Shown here in pieces: positions 22,761-34,985 of a stretch of DNA of 64,000 bases; within the stretch, counting starts at the first letter, position 1; each line of letters begins with the position of its first letter. The stretch is from the NCBI GenBank assembly GCA_951799445.1, contig OX637291.1, forward strand, positions 5,706,501 through 5,770,500. The letters are read 5' to 3'. The notes under the pieces were generated by a model. The model was not told the DNA's origin. It saw only the letters and a program-made list of their open reading frames with translations, and searched no databases. The translations under genes and the position numbers were made by a program. This stretch comes from Pseudisothecium myosuroides (Eukaryota > Streptophyta > Bryopsida > Hypnales > Lembophyllaceae).

Positions 22761-23678
22761 ACCTGGCTGTACAGAGATTGCACAATGTTGTGTGATGAGC
22801 TTGAGCGTCGATTTCCGCAGCAGGACCTCCTGGACGCGTTTGGGATCATAGATCCTCAGTACTGGCGTCAGGGTGGGGCGGAAGAGACCTTTGTCAAGCA
22901 TTTGGCGATGCTGAAGTCGTTTTACTGCACAGCCAAGCAATTAAACAAAGGGCAGCCTTTGATTGACGGGGGAAAGCCCTACACGGTACCAGAGCTTCTC
23001 TCAGCCTCCAATCTGGACAACCGGGCTGGGCTTTTTAAAGTGACAATGAAGGCAAATGCTAAAGAAGCTTGTGCAGCGCCCTTCCACACTAATCCCGTCA
23101 TTAAGCTTTGGCGGAAGCTGTTCCAGTCTCGGCATCTCTGTAAGCTAATTTCTGAGTACATGAAACTTGCTAAGATTGGTTGTTGCTTGGTTCTTGGTTC
23201 GGTAGAGGATGAGAGATGCTTCTCTACTCTTAAATTTCTCAAATCTTGCCAGAGAAACAGGTTAGGGAAACATCTGCCCCTTGTTGTGCGTATGTTTGGC
23301 CAGAAGTACTTTTCACTTGACAATTTTCCTTACAAGGAAGCAGTTGAATCATGGAAATGTGCCGTTAAGGTTGGCCGGCAAGGGGATGTGTAATGTAGGC
23401 GCAGTAGGAGATGAGGAGCAGTATCCACACTACAACATTTGATTCCGTTAGTTTTCATGAGGTTAAGCTGGCTCTCCCACTTATGTTCACCTTGACTTTA
23501 AGTTTCACTGGTGCACCTTCCTACCTGTGACTCTGCTGCGACTGGTGACTTGCTTTTGGACGTTGCTGCGACTGGTGACTTGCTTCTGGACGCTGCTGTG
23601 ACTTGTGACTTGCTTTTGGGCGCTACTGCGGGAGTTTTTGGAGCTGCGGGAGTTTTTGGAGCTGCGGGAGAGCATCAA

Positions 23679-26307
23679 CACTACAAGAAAATGGGTACTT
23701 TCGTGACTGCAGAGGAATGACTGCATGTCCGGTTTCACTAGAAAATGACTGCAATTCTCTAATTGCACCATCTGTGAAACCAAACTCCGTCCCCAGTCAT
23801 TTTGGAGTCGGCACAGCGACTACGGGATGAACAGTCGACAGAAAAGGGCCGCAGGAGCGATGTTCTCGTTCACTGCGTCGTCAACTTATTGGCGGGAAAA
23901 GGGATAAATCCAACGTGGCCGGCAAAGTCATTTCTGAGTCATTTTTCTGTCATAAATTTGACTGAGCTTCACTTTTGAGCGACTCAAGAATGACTATTGA
24001 ATGACTGGCACGACTCCTTCAGAGACCTTAGTTAGTTTCACGGTTTGGACCTCTGCCCGTACTGACATGGGTAGGTAGTCCTTCAAATTTTACAGACTGA
24101 GAAAAGAAATGGAAAACTTTCAATTTATACAAAGCCGTTCTAATCCAATACACCACACCGCACTACGATTTCAAAATCAACTAGAGTCGTTCTATACTAC
24201 AAAATGACTACACCAATTGATACAATTTTGGACATTGAACTGTTGAGACAATTCTGACGTGTGGGGTCGCATACATTGCAACTGCGCCACCTCTACGCTG
24301 TTACTGGGAAATGACTGTAAGCGACTCTGAAAGGACTTATTACAAACTAATAAATTACTATGTGGTCACTACTCTAATTCTTAGCCTCTAATACTACAAC
24401 AATGACAACTTAATATCCTTCTTAAGCTGATAAGTTCTCTTCCACTGACAATTTGATAGTCCCGACTAGATAAACTACCTCCGCTGTAATAAGCATCCAT
24501 TGAGGAGCGGTCACCCCTACAATCTCTACAGTAGTATTAATAAAGATGTCCTTTGTGTCTTAGCAAATGACTGCCAGTTAACTACTTATAATAATCTAGA
24601 AGTGATGGGCTACTGATTGCTTGCTATCCTCATTTCCAAATGTAGAACTATTGGATCTCCCTATTATAAATCACGTTTATCATGCATTTTCTGACCATTG
24701 CTATGTTCTTGCACTTATTAAGGGCACCCCGGGCATCTACAGCAGCACCTATTGAAAAGAATTCCCACAATGAAGCCTAATATGCCTCCTATACTAATAG
24801 GTTCTCCTTTGCCGATAATTCAATGGCGTCTACCACTCCTCCATGGTTTACTTCCTAGATGCAACTACTCCGTTGATTTTAACCAACCCCGGGGACAAGG
24901 AGGACAAGGCTCACAAGCATTACAGTACTTTGAGGGGACTCTTTGAACGCTACTTTGTACCCTACAATCCTATGACTTCAATATGACTTCGTCATAGTCA
25001 TTTAAAAGTCGCGGTGAAAGATTGTACTGCGTAAACGACTCAAAAATGACTAACAAATGACTTCTACACTATTGGCAACCGGACAATCAGCCTGGCATTT
25101 TCGCAGACTACACATTCAACAATTCTGGAAGACTGTTGACATCATGGATAGTCATCATCACACTTTCCTTGCATGAAGTGAGGAGTCCTAGAACAACTAT
25201 ATATGTCTATGTTTTGGGGAAGTCAAATAGGTGATCCTAAATCCCTAATCCTCTTCATGTGCCAATCATTTTCAATCCATTTAGCAAATTTGTCTATAAC
25301 TTTTGATTTGAGGCTCAAAATGTAAAATGGATTTTTGGAGATGAAAGTAAGATTGATTTTCTAACTTTTATTAGTTCAAATTTTTTTGGAAAAAATTAAT
25401 CTACTATACCTCAATAAGGTCTAAAATATTATTTGTAACACAATTCCTGCATTTTCAATATCCCACATGGTTTGTCTTGCCTACTACTACCCCACTTCTA
25501 TAAAAGGCTTGTCATTTTATCTCTTCATACTTACACACTAAGCCATGCAAGTCATGCAAAATATAAGTATGTTGTACGGTGTATTGTATAATGTATATGG
25601 TGTATTGTATATGTGATGTATTATATTTGGTATATTGTATATGGTGTATTGCTATGGAACTTTGAATGTATCCATATGTGACTATAGAATGACTAGTTTC
25701 CTTCTATTTGTCATTATATTCCTTTTTGTACACAATGCATTGCCGCAAATTTAAAATGTTTCCAAAAAATGAATTACCCTGTCTTTGGAAAGTATACTAA
25801 ACCCTAAATCTATGTCACTTCAAAACAACTACATGCGTCACTTAAAAATGACTGGACAATCTTAAAAGTACATCCTACAAATGACTGCAGAATGACTGGA
25901 CACGTGTCAAAGCGTCATTCGTCCGTTGAAGATAAAATCGCAATAAATGACTGGACACGTGTCATTCCCGCATTGGTCGACACAACTCCCTCATGACTGC
26001 AAAATGACTGCAGAATGACTCACGCAAAGGTCCACGTCAGCAACGGCCGACCAAATTTTTCAAAAAATGGGCAACTGCCCGGCCTTTCCCAAAAATTTTG
26101 TCCCCAGAACTCAATGCCACGTAGACCCTCCCATCCGTTCTTCATCCAAGGCCCCATTCGTTGGTGATATTAGAGTTGCAGTCATTAAAAGAATGACTTG
26201 TCCACTATGACTGCAGGGCCTGGAGTCGCGGTGGAGTCAATTATGTCCGGAATGACTGCAAAACTGTCATTTATCGCAGTCATTTATACCCCTGTTTTTT
26301 TGTAGTG
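23679..26307. mobile_element. Non-autonomous CACTA transposon (2629 bp)
   Basis: Starts CACTACAAGAAAATGGG and ends with the inverted CCCTGTTTTTTTGTAGTG. It is flanked by a perfect 3-bp duplication CAA (23676-23678 and 26308-26310). CACTACAAGAAAA is the canonical CACTA/En-Spm end. Subterminal zones at both ends carry dense copies of AATGACTGCA and ATGACT in both orientations, the arrangement expected of transposase-binding repeats. No transposase coding was recognised; the 64-aa ORF at 24752-24946 has no family features. It inserted into the hAT element about 285 bp after the transposase stop. Confidence 0.93.
25285..25460 (+). repeat. Dispersed repeat inside CACTA, shared with 6955-7130
   Basis: Both places run TTTGTCTATAACTTTT, a GAGGCTCAAAAT block, GAGATGAAA, and a TTAGTTCAA(A)TTTTTTT block, in the same order. 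This is either sequence captured by the CACTA element or an old repeat inserted into it. Confidence 0.6.
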
Positions 26308-26934
26308 CAACGACCTGCTGTGGATCATTTCTGTGGATTTGTGGTTTAGGGCTAACCACACTAATGTGTCTTGTGTGTTCTGTGTTGTGCAAAACATTGA
26401 TACTGCAAATTGGGCAGTCATAGAGGGTTCAATTCCCTTGTCAATGAAATGTTATGTCATTATGAGGCTAATTGTCAGTAAAATGTTCTATGTTTATTTG
26501 TGATTGTCACTTGCATTCATTTCTGAATTCTACCTTTCAATTCGACTCATTTCTGCTTTTCATTTTTAGAAGACCATGCTGTAAATTGTTGGACACTAGA
26601 AACTGGAAAGGAGCTTCCATTCATATAAATTTGTAAGTCTATCATGGTATAACCTTGCCCCAAAAAATAGCATGTATACAACATGTTCTTTGAACACTTA
26701 GCAATGGCAGCCACAAGCGAAACCAAAAATAGTTTTATATCTTATACAACAGTATTCCACAAGTCGCAAATTTCACCATATCGCAAAAAAAAAAGTATAC
26801 AAAAAGCGACTTTTCTTGGTCCAATTTATCTGCCTACTTCTGACACGCGGAAGGAGTTGTTGCTGAATGAGTTGTCACTGTGGCACGGTAATAGCGTTTG
26901 GGCGAATTCTGGGGATTAGGTTCTGAGATCGCTG
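26308..26934 (+). other. 3' end of the hAT element, non-coding
   Basis: Sequence between the CACTA insertion and the right hAT terminus. The 78-aa ORF at 26683-26919 is not recognisable and is probably chance. Confidence 0.4.
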
Positions 26935-26943
26935 AGTTATGTG

Positions 26944-28902
26944 TGACATATATTCAAAAATCAATATCACCTATTGAATTAATTTTGAAAAAATTAAAAT
27001 AATTTAAGTACATTTTCTATTGCTATACAAAGCTTATTTTTGAATTTCATGTTCATTCAATCATTTTTGCAATACTTATGATACAAAACAACTTCCACAA
27101 TGAATGTGTGACAGAAAATAGGACAGGTGTTTCTTGCAATCACCTTTTTCACCAGTGCCTTCTCCAAGATTTCAGAATATTAGGTTACAAAAATTTAGGG
27201 TTTAGTGGTTTACAAATCCTAATTTTATATTTTTGTATTTTTTAATAACTCCATAATTTCACATACATAATCATGTTTAATTTGGTTGCCTAGGTCAAAC
27301 TTGAATATAAAGAGTTCTAAGTATATGCCTTTCATTCATGTAGAACAAGGCACATGCATATATTTCCAATACTTAAAGAAAGTCGACATCACCATCAACA
27401 AATATGATAAATACAAGTTATTTTTAGTAGGTTTGAAATTAAAATAATTAATTCTCATAAAAATAGAATTAAGATTTGGAGTCATAATGAATTTTTTTTT
27501 TGAGTTGATTTTGGATGCGTAGGTCCTTATTACTGTATATTTCTAATTTATTTTCATTGAGGATTTTAGTGTGGTATAAAACATAGTCTTTATACAAAAC
27601 CTTGTTTTATAAGACTTGATATGATCTTTTATTTTGGTGAAAATTAAAAATATGATTTTTTTTAAATTTAAAAAATATTTTCAGCTTAGGATAGATCTAT
27701 TAATACAAGTGACCTTTAATTCATTGCATAATGAGGAATGAGGAAAGGATACAAAAGGTTTTATTTTGTGGGTATTTTAGAAAAAAAATAAAATCTATGT
27801 TTTATTTTGAATTCATTTTCACAAGTTTCAACTTTCAAGTAATAATCTATACTTGAATAAGAAAATATTAGTTAATGCAATAGTTGATCTAACTATATAG
27901 ACATGATTTATGGATCATATTTTACAACTATTGTTTGAATATCATTATTAATTTCTTCTTCAAAATCACATTTTCTAATACATCTTCACAATATGGAAAT
28001 TTGGACTATTCTCTGGTGAGTCTGGTCCTTAAGGGATAAAACATTCTACCTATTTGAATTAACATAATTCAATTCTATGTTAAAGACTTTAGCAATTTAG
28101 TTTTGTTTTACATCTTTTAGATTCTTTTTCTATAAGTTCTCAGCTTATTGCTTTTTGGAGAGTACAACAAGATATCATCAACTTGCTCAAGTTGTAGAAT
28201 ACACATTTTTTGTTCCTACAAATCTTAAAAAATAAAATAGCCCCTTTAGAAAGGACTTCTAATCTCAATTTTTAAAGTTTCAACAAAAAAAATTCACTAC
28301 AAAACTTTAAGTGGATATTCCTCAAAATTTAGCTAAAAATTTTAGTTGTTATATTAAAAAAGAATGAAATAATGAAATATTGAAACCATTAAACTATACT
28401 TTGAACAGATTTTTCAAAGAGAGTTTGGGACTTATGATGTGAAGAAATTGAAGCCTTGAAAATGCCAAAACGTTTTTGAAGAACAATTTTTTTTCTTGTA
28501 TTCTTTCTTTCTATCTTCCTACTTTTATTGTTCTTGATTTGTAAGCAAGTGAAATAAAAAAAATGACTTCTATTTATTTCTTCTTATAGTTTTGAGTCAA
28601 AAAAATCAATAAAGTTGAAAAAGATGGAATTAACAATAAGTGATTCATTATTAAGAATTAGTCTTTTGTCATTAAATACATATTCTAAATGCTTTTGGTT
28701 TTGGTTTTATTTCATTTAAAGAGACATGAAGACCCTTCAAAAAATAATGTTTACAACAAAAGAATTTACAATTTATAAACTCTTCTAATATACCGAGGTA
28801 ATTGCACGTAATTGTGACTTGTTTAAAAAATTCATTCCACGAATTCTTGCTTAAATTATACAAATTCTAGTCATAAGAGTCTAGAGTTGGTTTTGGAAAC
28901 AC
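26944..28902. other. AT-rich intergenic DNA, no gene seen
   Basis: Strongly AT-rich with many short homopolymer runs. No ORF of note and no clear element ends. Confidence 0.5.
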
Positions 28903-29640
28903 TTAACCCCTAGATTTCTTTCATGTTTAGAGGCCGAAAATTGCTTCAAAATACTACCGGTAGTCTCCAAAGCAAAGATAAAATCTTTATCTATATTTAT
29001 TTATTAACAAATCCAACCCCGTAATCCTTTAGTTAATTTTTTAGAATATACCTTCCTAAAATTATAGAATAAGAAACCTTACCAATTGCAAAATCATGCT
29101 ACTTGGATTTAAAAAAGAAGTATTTTCAATTCTTCCCAAATAGTTAGATTTCATCTTTCAAACTTTTTACCCAAAAATGTGTAGATCCTACAACTTAAAT
29201 TTTTTATAATAATATATTAAGGAAATAAGATGGAAATATATATTAAAAATTTCAACAAAAAAATATTTCATATTTATGCTTGGAAAATAAGAAACAGAAA
29301 GAAATAGAAAACAATTTAATACTAAATTGTTAAGAATTTAGTTATAGAATTGAAAAATGCCAATTCCAATGCTTTTAATTTTGCAATAAGCAATCTACAT
29401 CCTATGATTTTTTTTTCCAAAAATATTGAAAATTGAGTTAAATAAAGGACTTCAAAGTTTATTATAGAGTAGAGATTTCATAATTGCTCGCAAATTAAAA
29501 CTCGTCATAAGTTTCATTTCATTAATAAAAATAGAATGATTCAAATCTTCTAACATATATATAAATCTAGAAAACCAATTTTTAAAGCAATTACTTTTGA
29601 GTTGCCCGAGCTCCAAAATAAACTACATATTATACAATAA
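28903..29640 (+). mobile_element. Diverged T2-type TTAA element (left end and middle)
   Basis: Starts TTAACCCCTAGATTTC. From about 29270 it follows the T2 copy at 33284-34215 closely: the TAAATTGTTAAGAATTTA block, then CAATCTACATCCTATGAT, then the TAGAAAACCAATTTTAA region. The right end is not recognisable and the interior before 29270 is much altered. No coding is seen. Confidence 0.5.
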
Positions 29641-30479
29641 CCATGTAGTCAAAAGTTATGAAAATTGTTGCCCCTTAAAGCTACTCATTGACCACATGTT
29701 GTGTGAAAATTTCAAAGAAAAAAAATGAAAATCGAATTTGTAAATGGATGACCAAAATGTTATATTGCCAAAAAATGCTACTCAGTGTTTTAGGGCTCAA
29801 ATCAAAATTTGGAAAATTTGGAGCATGTTTATATGGTGCTCTAATATTACATACTAAGAAGTCAAAAAATTCCTTTTGACTCACAATAAGACCCCCCAAA
29901 ACTTAGAGGGATTGAGTATAATAAGGGTAAACTTCTATGCACCTAGAAATCTATAATTAGCCAAAATTTGTATAAAAGACAAAAAAATTATTTCAAATTT
30001 TTAGATTGAATTGTGCAATCTTTGCAAAAATATAATCATTATTGTTGGTAGGATTTTTTTTGAATGAGGCTTGTAAAAAGCATGAGAGGCAAGTTTTTTA
30101 CTTTTGAAAAAAAAAAAAATTCATTGGACTTAGACTTTTGAGTTGCCTTTGGTTTGTCAATAAGTCAAAGCTACTCCTTATATGCAATTTTCTTCTCCTT
30201 ACATAGAAGTGAAAGTATCATGAAACTTAGCAAAGGTAATACAATCTTATGGAAAGCTCAAAAATTCTTTTCCGTTTCTGACAAAGCAGGAAAGTTTGCT
30301 TTTAAGACAAAAGCAATCGTGACAAGCTATGATTTCTTTTCAATTAGACTTGAACATCCTTCTAAGGTATCCTAGGAGAAATACTTCTTCTTTTGGGTTT
30401 TCGGAGGGATTCAACTACACCTAGTTAACCCGGAAATGCTTGAAAGGACTATTTGTATCCTATAGATGATTTCAAAAAG
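29641..30479. other. AT-rich DNA, small ORFs only
   Basis: Overlapping ORFs at 29681-29899 (-), 29688-29879 (+) and 30154-30375 (+) lack any recognisable feature. Confidence 0.4.
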
Positions 30480-31200
30480 GCCCATTGGATGGAAAAAAAC
30501 ATTTGTTTCATCCAATTTTTTTGAAGGGAGTTGCTTGGATGCATTTTTATTGAATGTGATTGAATATTAATATAATGATATTTATATGACTGGATATTAT
30601 TTTCCTCATTGTGATATATTTTGACTTTTCTGTACAAGAAGAGTGCTTAGTCCATGGATCATTGTGCAATGTGTTTTTGCAATTAAAAGGTTCCTTGTTT
30701 TTCATGTGAATTTAAACCATAAAAATGATCTTTTTTTAATTTAGGACCAACTAAATGAACTAATGAAATAAAATTAATGAAGTGTAATTTGTATTTCAAC
30801 TTGAAAATTTGAAAAATTCCTAAAATTCAATTTTTTATTGCAATTTCTACTTTAGACTTATAACCATGGTCTCTTTATTCTCTACTTGTCAAAAGACATG
30901 GTAAATGTTTTTATTCCATGATGTTCCATACTATCATATACATCCATAGAGAATCTTGTAAATTTTTTGATTCAAAGTTGTGTATGATATGAATATTCTT
31001 CACCTCTTCCACTCTTCCACCATAGTAATTTTAAAATCTTATTAAAAACTTCAAAATTTTATGACTTATAGAGGACATGTGAAAATATCTTTAGAAATTC
31101 AAAATATGTAGTTACAAAATGGGAACATATAGAGTGAAATATATGAGTTTGAGGTTCAATTTTATGGTCATAGGTTTTTCCTTCAAGGTTAAGAATGTTA
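30480..31200 (+). repeat. 0.7-kb dispersed repeat, copy A
   Basis: Matches 31610-32290 by eye over its length: the TTTCATCCAATTTTTTTGA start, the AACTAATGAAAT and TTTATTGCAATTT blocks, TTATGACTTATAGA, and the end GTTTGAGGTTCA followed by TCATAGGT. A shorter relative is at 38690-39095, and a reversed fragment lies near 63290-63420. Confidence 0.7.
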
Positions 31201-31224
31201 TTAAGGTAGTTAATAAGGACAAAA

Positions 31225-31520
31225 AGACGTCTATGGTCTTGGCTTAGTAGCTCTAGCCTTGATACACCACTAAGGGGGTCATGAATTCAAACCATGGTAT
31301 TGGCAGGGTGCTTACCATTATAGTCTCCTCAACTATAGTAGGGGATCAAATTACCTCGTCATCATATGCAGATTTGATAATTTCTCAGGGAAAGGAACAT
31401 GTCGTTTCTTTATAAGGTCTACTTACTAATTGAAGTATCAAGGATGGAATTGATCATTTAGGTCTATGAGCCTTAGATAGATGAGCCATCCCACCACACA
31501 CCTTATTTACGCTCGTCTGA
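31225..31520 (+). mobile_element. tRNA-derived SINE candidate
   Basis: Near its left end, TGGCTTAGTAGCTCTAGCC resembles a polymerase III A box, and 30 bp further GGGGGTCATGAATTCAAACC resembles a B box (compare GGTCGTGAGTTCGAATC of plant SINEs). The composition differs from the surrounding AT-rich DNA. The 3' end and target duplication were not fixed. It sits between the two copies of the 0.7-kb repeat. Confidence 0.5.
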
Positions 31521-31609
31521 AAGATTGAAATTAATCTTCTTAACCCTAAAATGCTAATAAAGGATGCTATAGAGTAGCTTCTAGATGACATTTAGTACCG
31601 TGAAGAAAT

Positions 31610-32290
31610 GGAAAAAAATAGTTTTTCATCCAATTTTTTTGAGAATTTAGAACTTGAGAGTTTTTGCAACAACGTGGTGATGGAAATCCTCTTTTGTAGC
31701 ATTGTTGACTTCTCTACACAAGGATATGCTTATTCTATGGATCACAATATATAGTGTATTTTGGCAACTTCAAGCTTCTTGTACTTGATGTGAATTTGAG
31801 ACAAAAAATAATTTAAAAAAAAATTAAATTAAACTAATGAAATGAAGATAATGAAGTGTAGTTTCTACACCAACTTGAAAAATTGAAAATTCTTAAAATT
31901 GAATATTTTATTGCAATTTGAACTTTGGATGAATAACCATTGTCCCTTGATTTTTTAATTATAGAAAGACAAGGTAAGGTTTTTTATACCAGAATATTTT
32001 ACATATAATATACACCTGTGGTAAAAAATTCAGATTTTTTGAGATAATTTTGTAATTGATATGAAATTTCTTCACCTCATCTTTAGAAACATTACAATAA
32101 TTTCAAATTTTCACAAAAAAATCTAAATTTTTTATGACTTATAGAACACATGTGATTTCATCTATGAAAATGAAAAATGAAAAGTTTCGAGAATAAGTAG
32201 TCACTAAATGGAAACATACAAAGGGATAGTAGTTTGAGGTTCATTTCTATAGACATAGGTCCGTCTTTTTAGAGTCAAGGACAAAAGGCC
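31610..32290 (+). repeat. 0.7-kb dispersed repeat, copy B
   Basis: Second copy of the repeat at 30480-31200, in the same orientation, about 1.1 kb further on. The two may have arisen as a tandem duplication into which the SINE later inserted. Confidence 0.7.
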
Positions 32291-33283
32291 CTCTTTTTAA
32301 GGACAAATCTTGTAAGAGATGATTATGCAAATAAAGATGCTTCATACTATGTTCTAAGGCCCAAATTCCACTGAATTCTCAAAATCTAAATGGTGGAGAG
32401 TTAAAAAATTTGAAACGTGGGGCTTCAAATGACGTCCAAAGTCCATGCATGGGAAAATGCTTTTATGGCAATCCGTTTTGTAATGTCTCCGTTTACAATT
32501 TAAAATAGAGATTTATCTTTGTTTGAGTTCAAATGCTGTAATAGGTATTGTTTAGATGATATTAGTGTTATTCATGTTCTAGTTGGTTACTTGGATGTAA
32601 ATTAGTGGTTAGTAGGATGAATGAATTGGTAGGTAGGATTAGTGAGAATTGGTTAGGATTAGATGTCGGCTAGTTGCTTAGGGTTAGGAATTAATTGAAG
32701 CTACTTAGAAGCAAAGGGCTAGTCTCTTGTCTCTTTCTTGGACCTTAGGAGGATGTGGACAAAGTTTGATGAATAGTGAAGGTGAGGATGGCATTTTGTA
32801 CAAACTATTGTGGGCGACTTCTGTTATTTGTAAAGAATGTATTTCTTGACGTTGGATATTTTAGCTATTGTGTACTATTGGTATTTCCATTTGAGTTGAA
32901 ATTTTGAGGCTTTTTTCTTACCAAAATACACTACTTGCAAAAAAAAATTGGAAGCAATATCTTTTTACATATTGATGGTTATGAAGTGTTGAAATAGAAG
33001 ATGTATAATATCTATTGAATCTAAAGCAACAAAGTTCAAAGGAGCATATCTCAAAGTTTTTTCATTATATGGTTATGAAATTTAGTGAGTATGTGGTTTA
33101 CTTCTTCATTACAATTCTATAAAAATTTCATGAGATTTCAACTAAATCTCAATTAATTATGGACAAAATAGCAACCAAAAGAGAAGTCGTAAGGAAGGGG
33201 TAGTAGTTTGTAAGTTAGTAGTGGAAAAATATCCACCCAAGTTGGACAATCATATATAAAGATGAAAATTGATGTGTGAGTAT
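32291..33283. other. AT-rich intergenic DNA, no gene seen
   Basis: Contains a TAGGATTAGT-like degenerate stretch around 32600-32700. No coding or element ends were recognised. Confidence 0.45.
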
Positions 33284-34215
33284 TTAACCCCTAAAGTTCC
33301 ATGACTATGTTTTCACCAAAAACACTGAAAAACTGCCATTTTTAGTACAAGTACCAAATTTGTGAAAAAAAAAATTTTGACACATGTAACCATAGGATCT
33401 TACAGTAAACTAGTTTTAGAAGATGTGGAAAAAAAATTCAGAATTTTCCACCATGCAGATTGGAAGACATTAGCATTTGAATTGGCAAAAATCCATTTTT
33501 TGTCCCTGCAAAAAATAGGGCAGCTGCACTTCACAAGGTCACATGTGTATGAAAAAATGTCCAAAATGGTGGTGCTTCTTTGAATTCTTTTTCCTAAACA
33601 AGTTGGCTACATGCTTAAAAAATTTCAAATCAATTGGAATTGTACAACATATACAAAAAAAATAGTAAGTAGAAAGAAGTAGAGAACAATCCAAAATACT
33701 AAATTGTTAAGAATTTAATTATAGAATTGGAAAATGTCAATCCCAATGGTTGTAATGTTGTAATAAACAACCTACATCCTATGATTTATTTTTTTTCAAA
33801 TAAACATTAAAAACTGAGTTAAATAAACAACTTCAAAGTTTATTTTAGAGTAGAGAATCCATAACTGCTCGCAAACTAAAAAACCTCATAATTTTTTACT
33901 CATTGGTCGAAATGGAATGATTCAAAGCTTTCCACATATATATAACTCTAGAAAACCAATTTCAAATTTTTAATTTTGAAAAAAGTGATTTTTTCTGGTC
34001 TGCCTGGACTGCCTAGTTACGAAAAAAGTAACATATTTGGCCATAATTTTTGATTCCTATTTCCAAATGTCATGAAATTTAGTGCATATGAAAGATATTC
34101 CTCGCGCCCACCTTCTATTAAAATTTCAGCTTAAAATATGGAAATCTCCCGTCACACGAACCTACCCAAAATTTCTATACAGCCAAAAAACGCATACTTG
34201 TCCTTTAGGGGTTAG
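33284..34215 (+). mobile_element. TTAA-flanked element, family T2, full-length (932 bp)
   Basis: Left end TTAACCCCTAAAGTTCC; right end TTGTCCTTTAGGGGTTAG, the last base a change from TTAA. It has the same length and largely the same order of blocks as the copy at 56358-57291 (934 bp). The TTAA flank and the CCCCTAAAG inverted ends form a consistent set in all copies. The 73-aa ORF at 33362-33583 falls in it and is not conserved in the other copies, so the element is treated as non-coding. Confidence 0.7.
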
Positions 34216-34985
34216 GTAATTGATCTACATTGTGGTGAAGTTTCAAGTCATTTGGAGTGATTGTCCATCTCAGTTTATCCTAAATCAAAGTTGGATATGG
34301 TAGTTTCTAGGTTGTTGTAAAAAGGTTAAAAAATCAATAATAGGAAAATATCTAGCAATGTTGGACAATATCTTAGATTTGGTTGAAAATTGAAAAGTAA
34401 ATATTTGAATAGTTACTCTATATTATGGTGAAGTTTTAAGTCATATGGAGTGACTATCCATCTTTTATGCCAGATTAAAGCTACCTATGGCATTTTTTAG
34501 TTTATCGTGAGAATTTTAGATAGAATTTGAGCAAAAGGAATTTGTAAATAGATTTAGGGTTATTTAGGAGATTTTAGGATCTTAAGAAATTACATACAAA
34601 ATATTTCTACAACAAAAGCCTTGTTCTATTCTGGATCTATTCACAACTCTTTGTATCAACGTTTTGGAAGTTGTAGCATCAAGGAAGTTGGACATGGAGC
34701 TTGAATTGGATTTAACAAGAATAGAGACTCAACTTAGGCTCTCAATCCCAACACTTGTTTTGAATATAAAATGAGGTGAAAAACACCATACAAAGCCATC
34801 TTCATGGGCTTAAGTTTTGCCTATCTATCTAATGTAAAAAAAAACAAATTTTTGACTTTTTGATTCATTTTTGGGGCACTTAAGTTCTACAATATATAAT
34901 ATTATGCATGAGATAAGTTGGGACTTTGGATTTCACACTTTGAAGTTAAATCTCAAGTCCCACATTTAATATTTTTTATTCACCT
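34216..34985. repeat. Short tandem duplication (~195 bp period) and AT-rich DNA
   Basis: The segment with GGTGAAGTTTCAAGTCAT near 34233 recurs with changes near 34426, followed in both by GGAGTGA and TCCATCT. No gene is seen. Confidence 0.5.

Larger units (their letters stand above)
10729..23393 (+). pseudogene. hAT-family transposase pseudogene, split by two insertions
   Basis: The coding order is recoverable in three blocks. Block 1 (10729-11700) has a basic N-terminus, a Cys/His region (CRCQEIWACKFAW, then DNLEKHEGKC) like a BED/TTF-type zinc finger, and the first catalytic region with SADEVTAVDNT. Block 2 (16140-16851) has FGADGVSTFQGSRTG, ASCLSHRLNLAVETMSKFP and ETRWISMRSP, typical of the RNase-H-fold core of ZNF862-like hAT transposases. 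Block 3 (21958-23393) resumes at RYSELVSFSC and ends in the hAT C-terminal dimerisation domain (LISEYMKLAKIGC, SVEDERCFSTLKFLKS). Introns are likely between about 22168 and 22750. In-frame stops lie at 10948 (TAG), near 16190 (TGA) and 16783 (TAG); the two TAGs look like CAG to TAG changes. The reading frame is continuous across the second insertion once it and one target copy are removed. It is not functional as it stands. Confidence 0.85.
9777..26934 (+). mobile_element. hAT transposon, degenerate, carrying nested insertions
   Basis: The left end reads CAGTGATCCCAAAA. The reverse complement of the right end reads CAGCGATCTCAGAA, so 11 of 14 bases agree, and looser similarity continues inward (AATTTGCGCC against AATTCGCCC). 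The 8-bp flanks are CTTATGTG (9769-9776) and GTTATGTG (26936-26943), 7 of 8 identical with a one-base offset at the right end. An 8-bp duplication and CAG-type ends are hallmarks of the hAT superfamily. The element encodes a hAT-family transposase on the plus strand, now a pseudogene. It spans 17.2 kb, but subtracting the two LTR-like insertions, the CACTA element and their target duplications leaves about 5 kb, a normal size for an autonomous hAT. Its GC content is clearly higher than the flanks. Confidence 0.8.

Noticed and set aside
26420..26450. GGGTTCAATTCCC as a tRNA B box.
   Set aside because: No A box at the right distance and no foldable cloverleaf nearby.
33277..34215. TTTAGGG/CCCTAAA-like words suggesting interstitial telomere repeats.
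   Set aside because: They occur only once at each element terminus as part of CCCCTAAAGG and are never in tandem.
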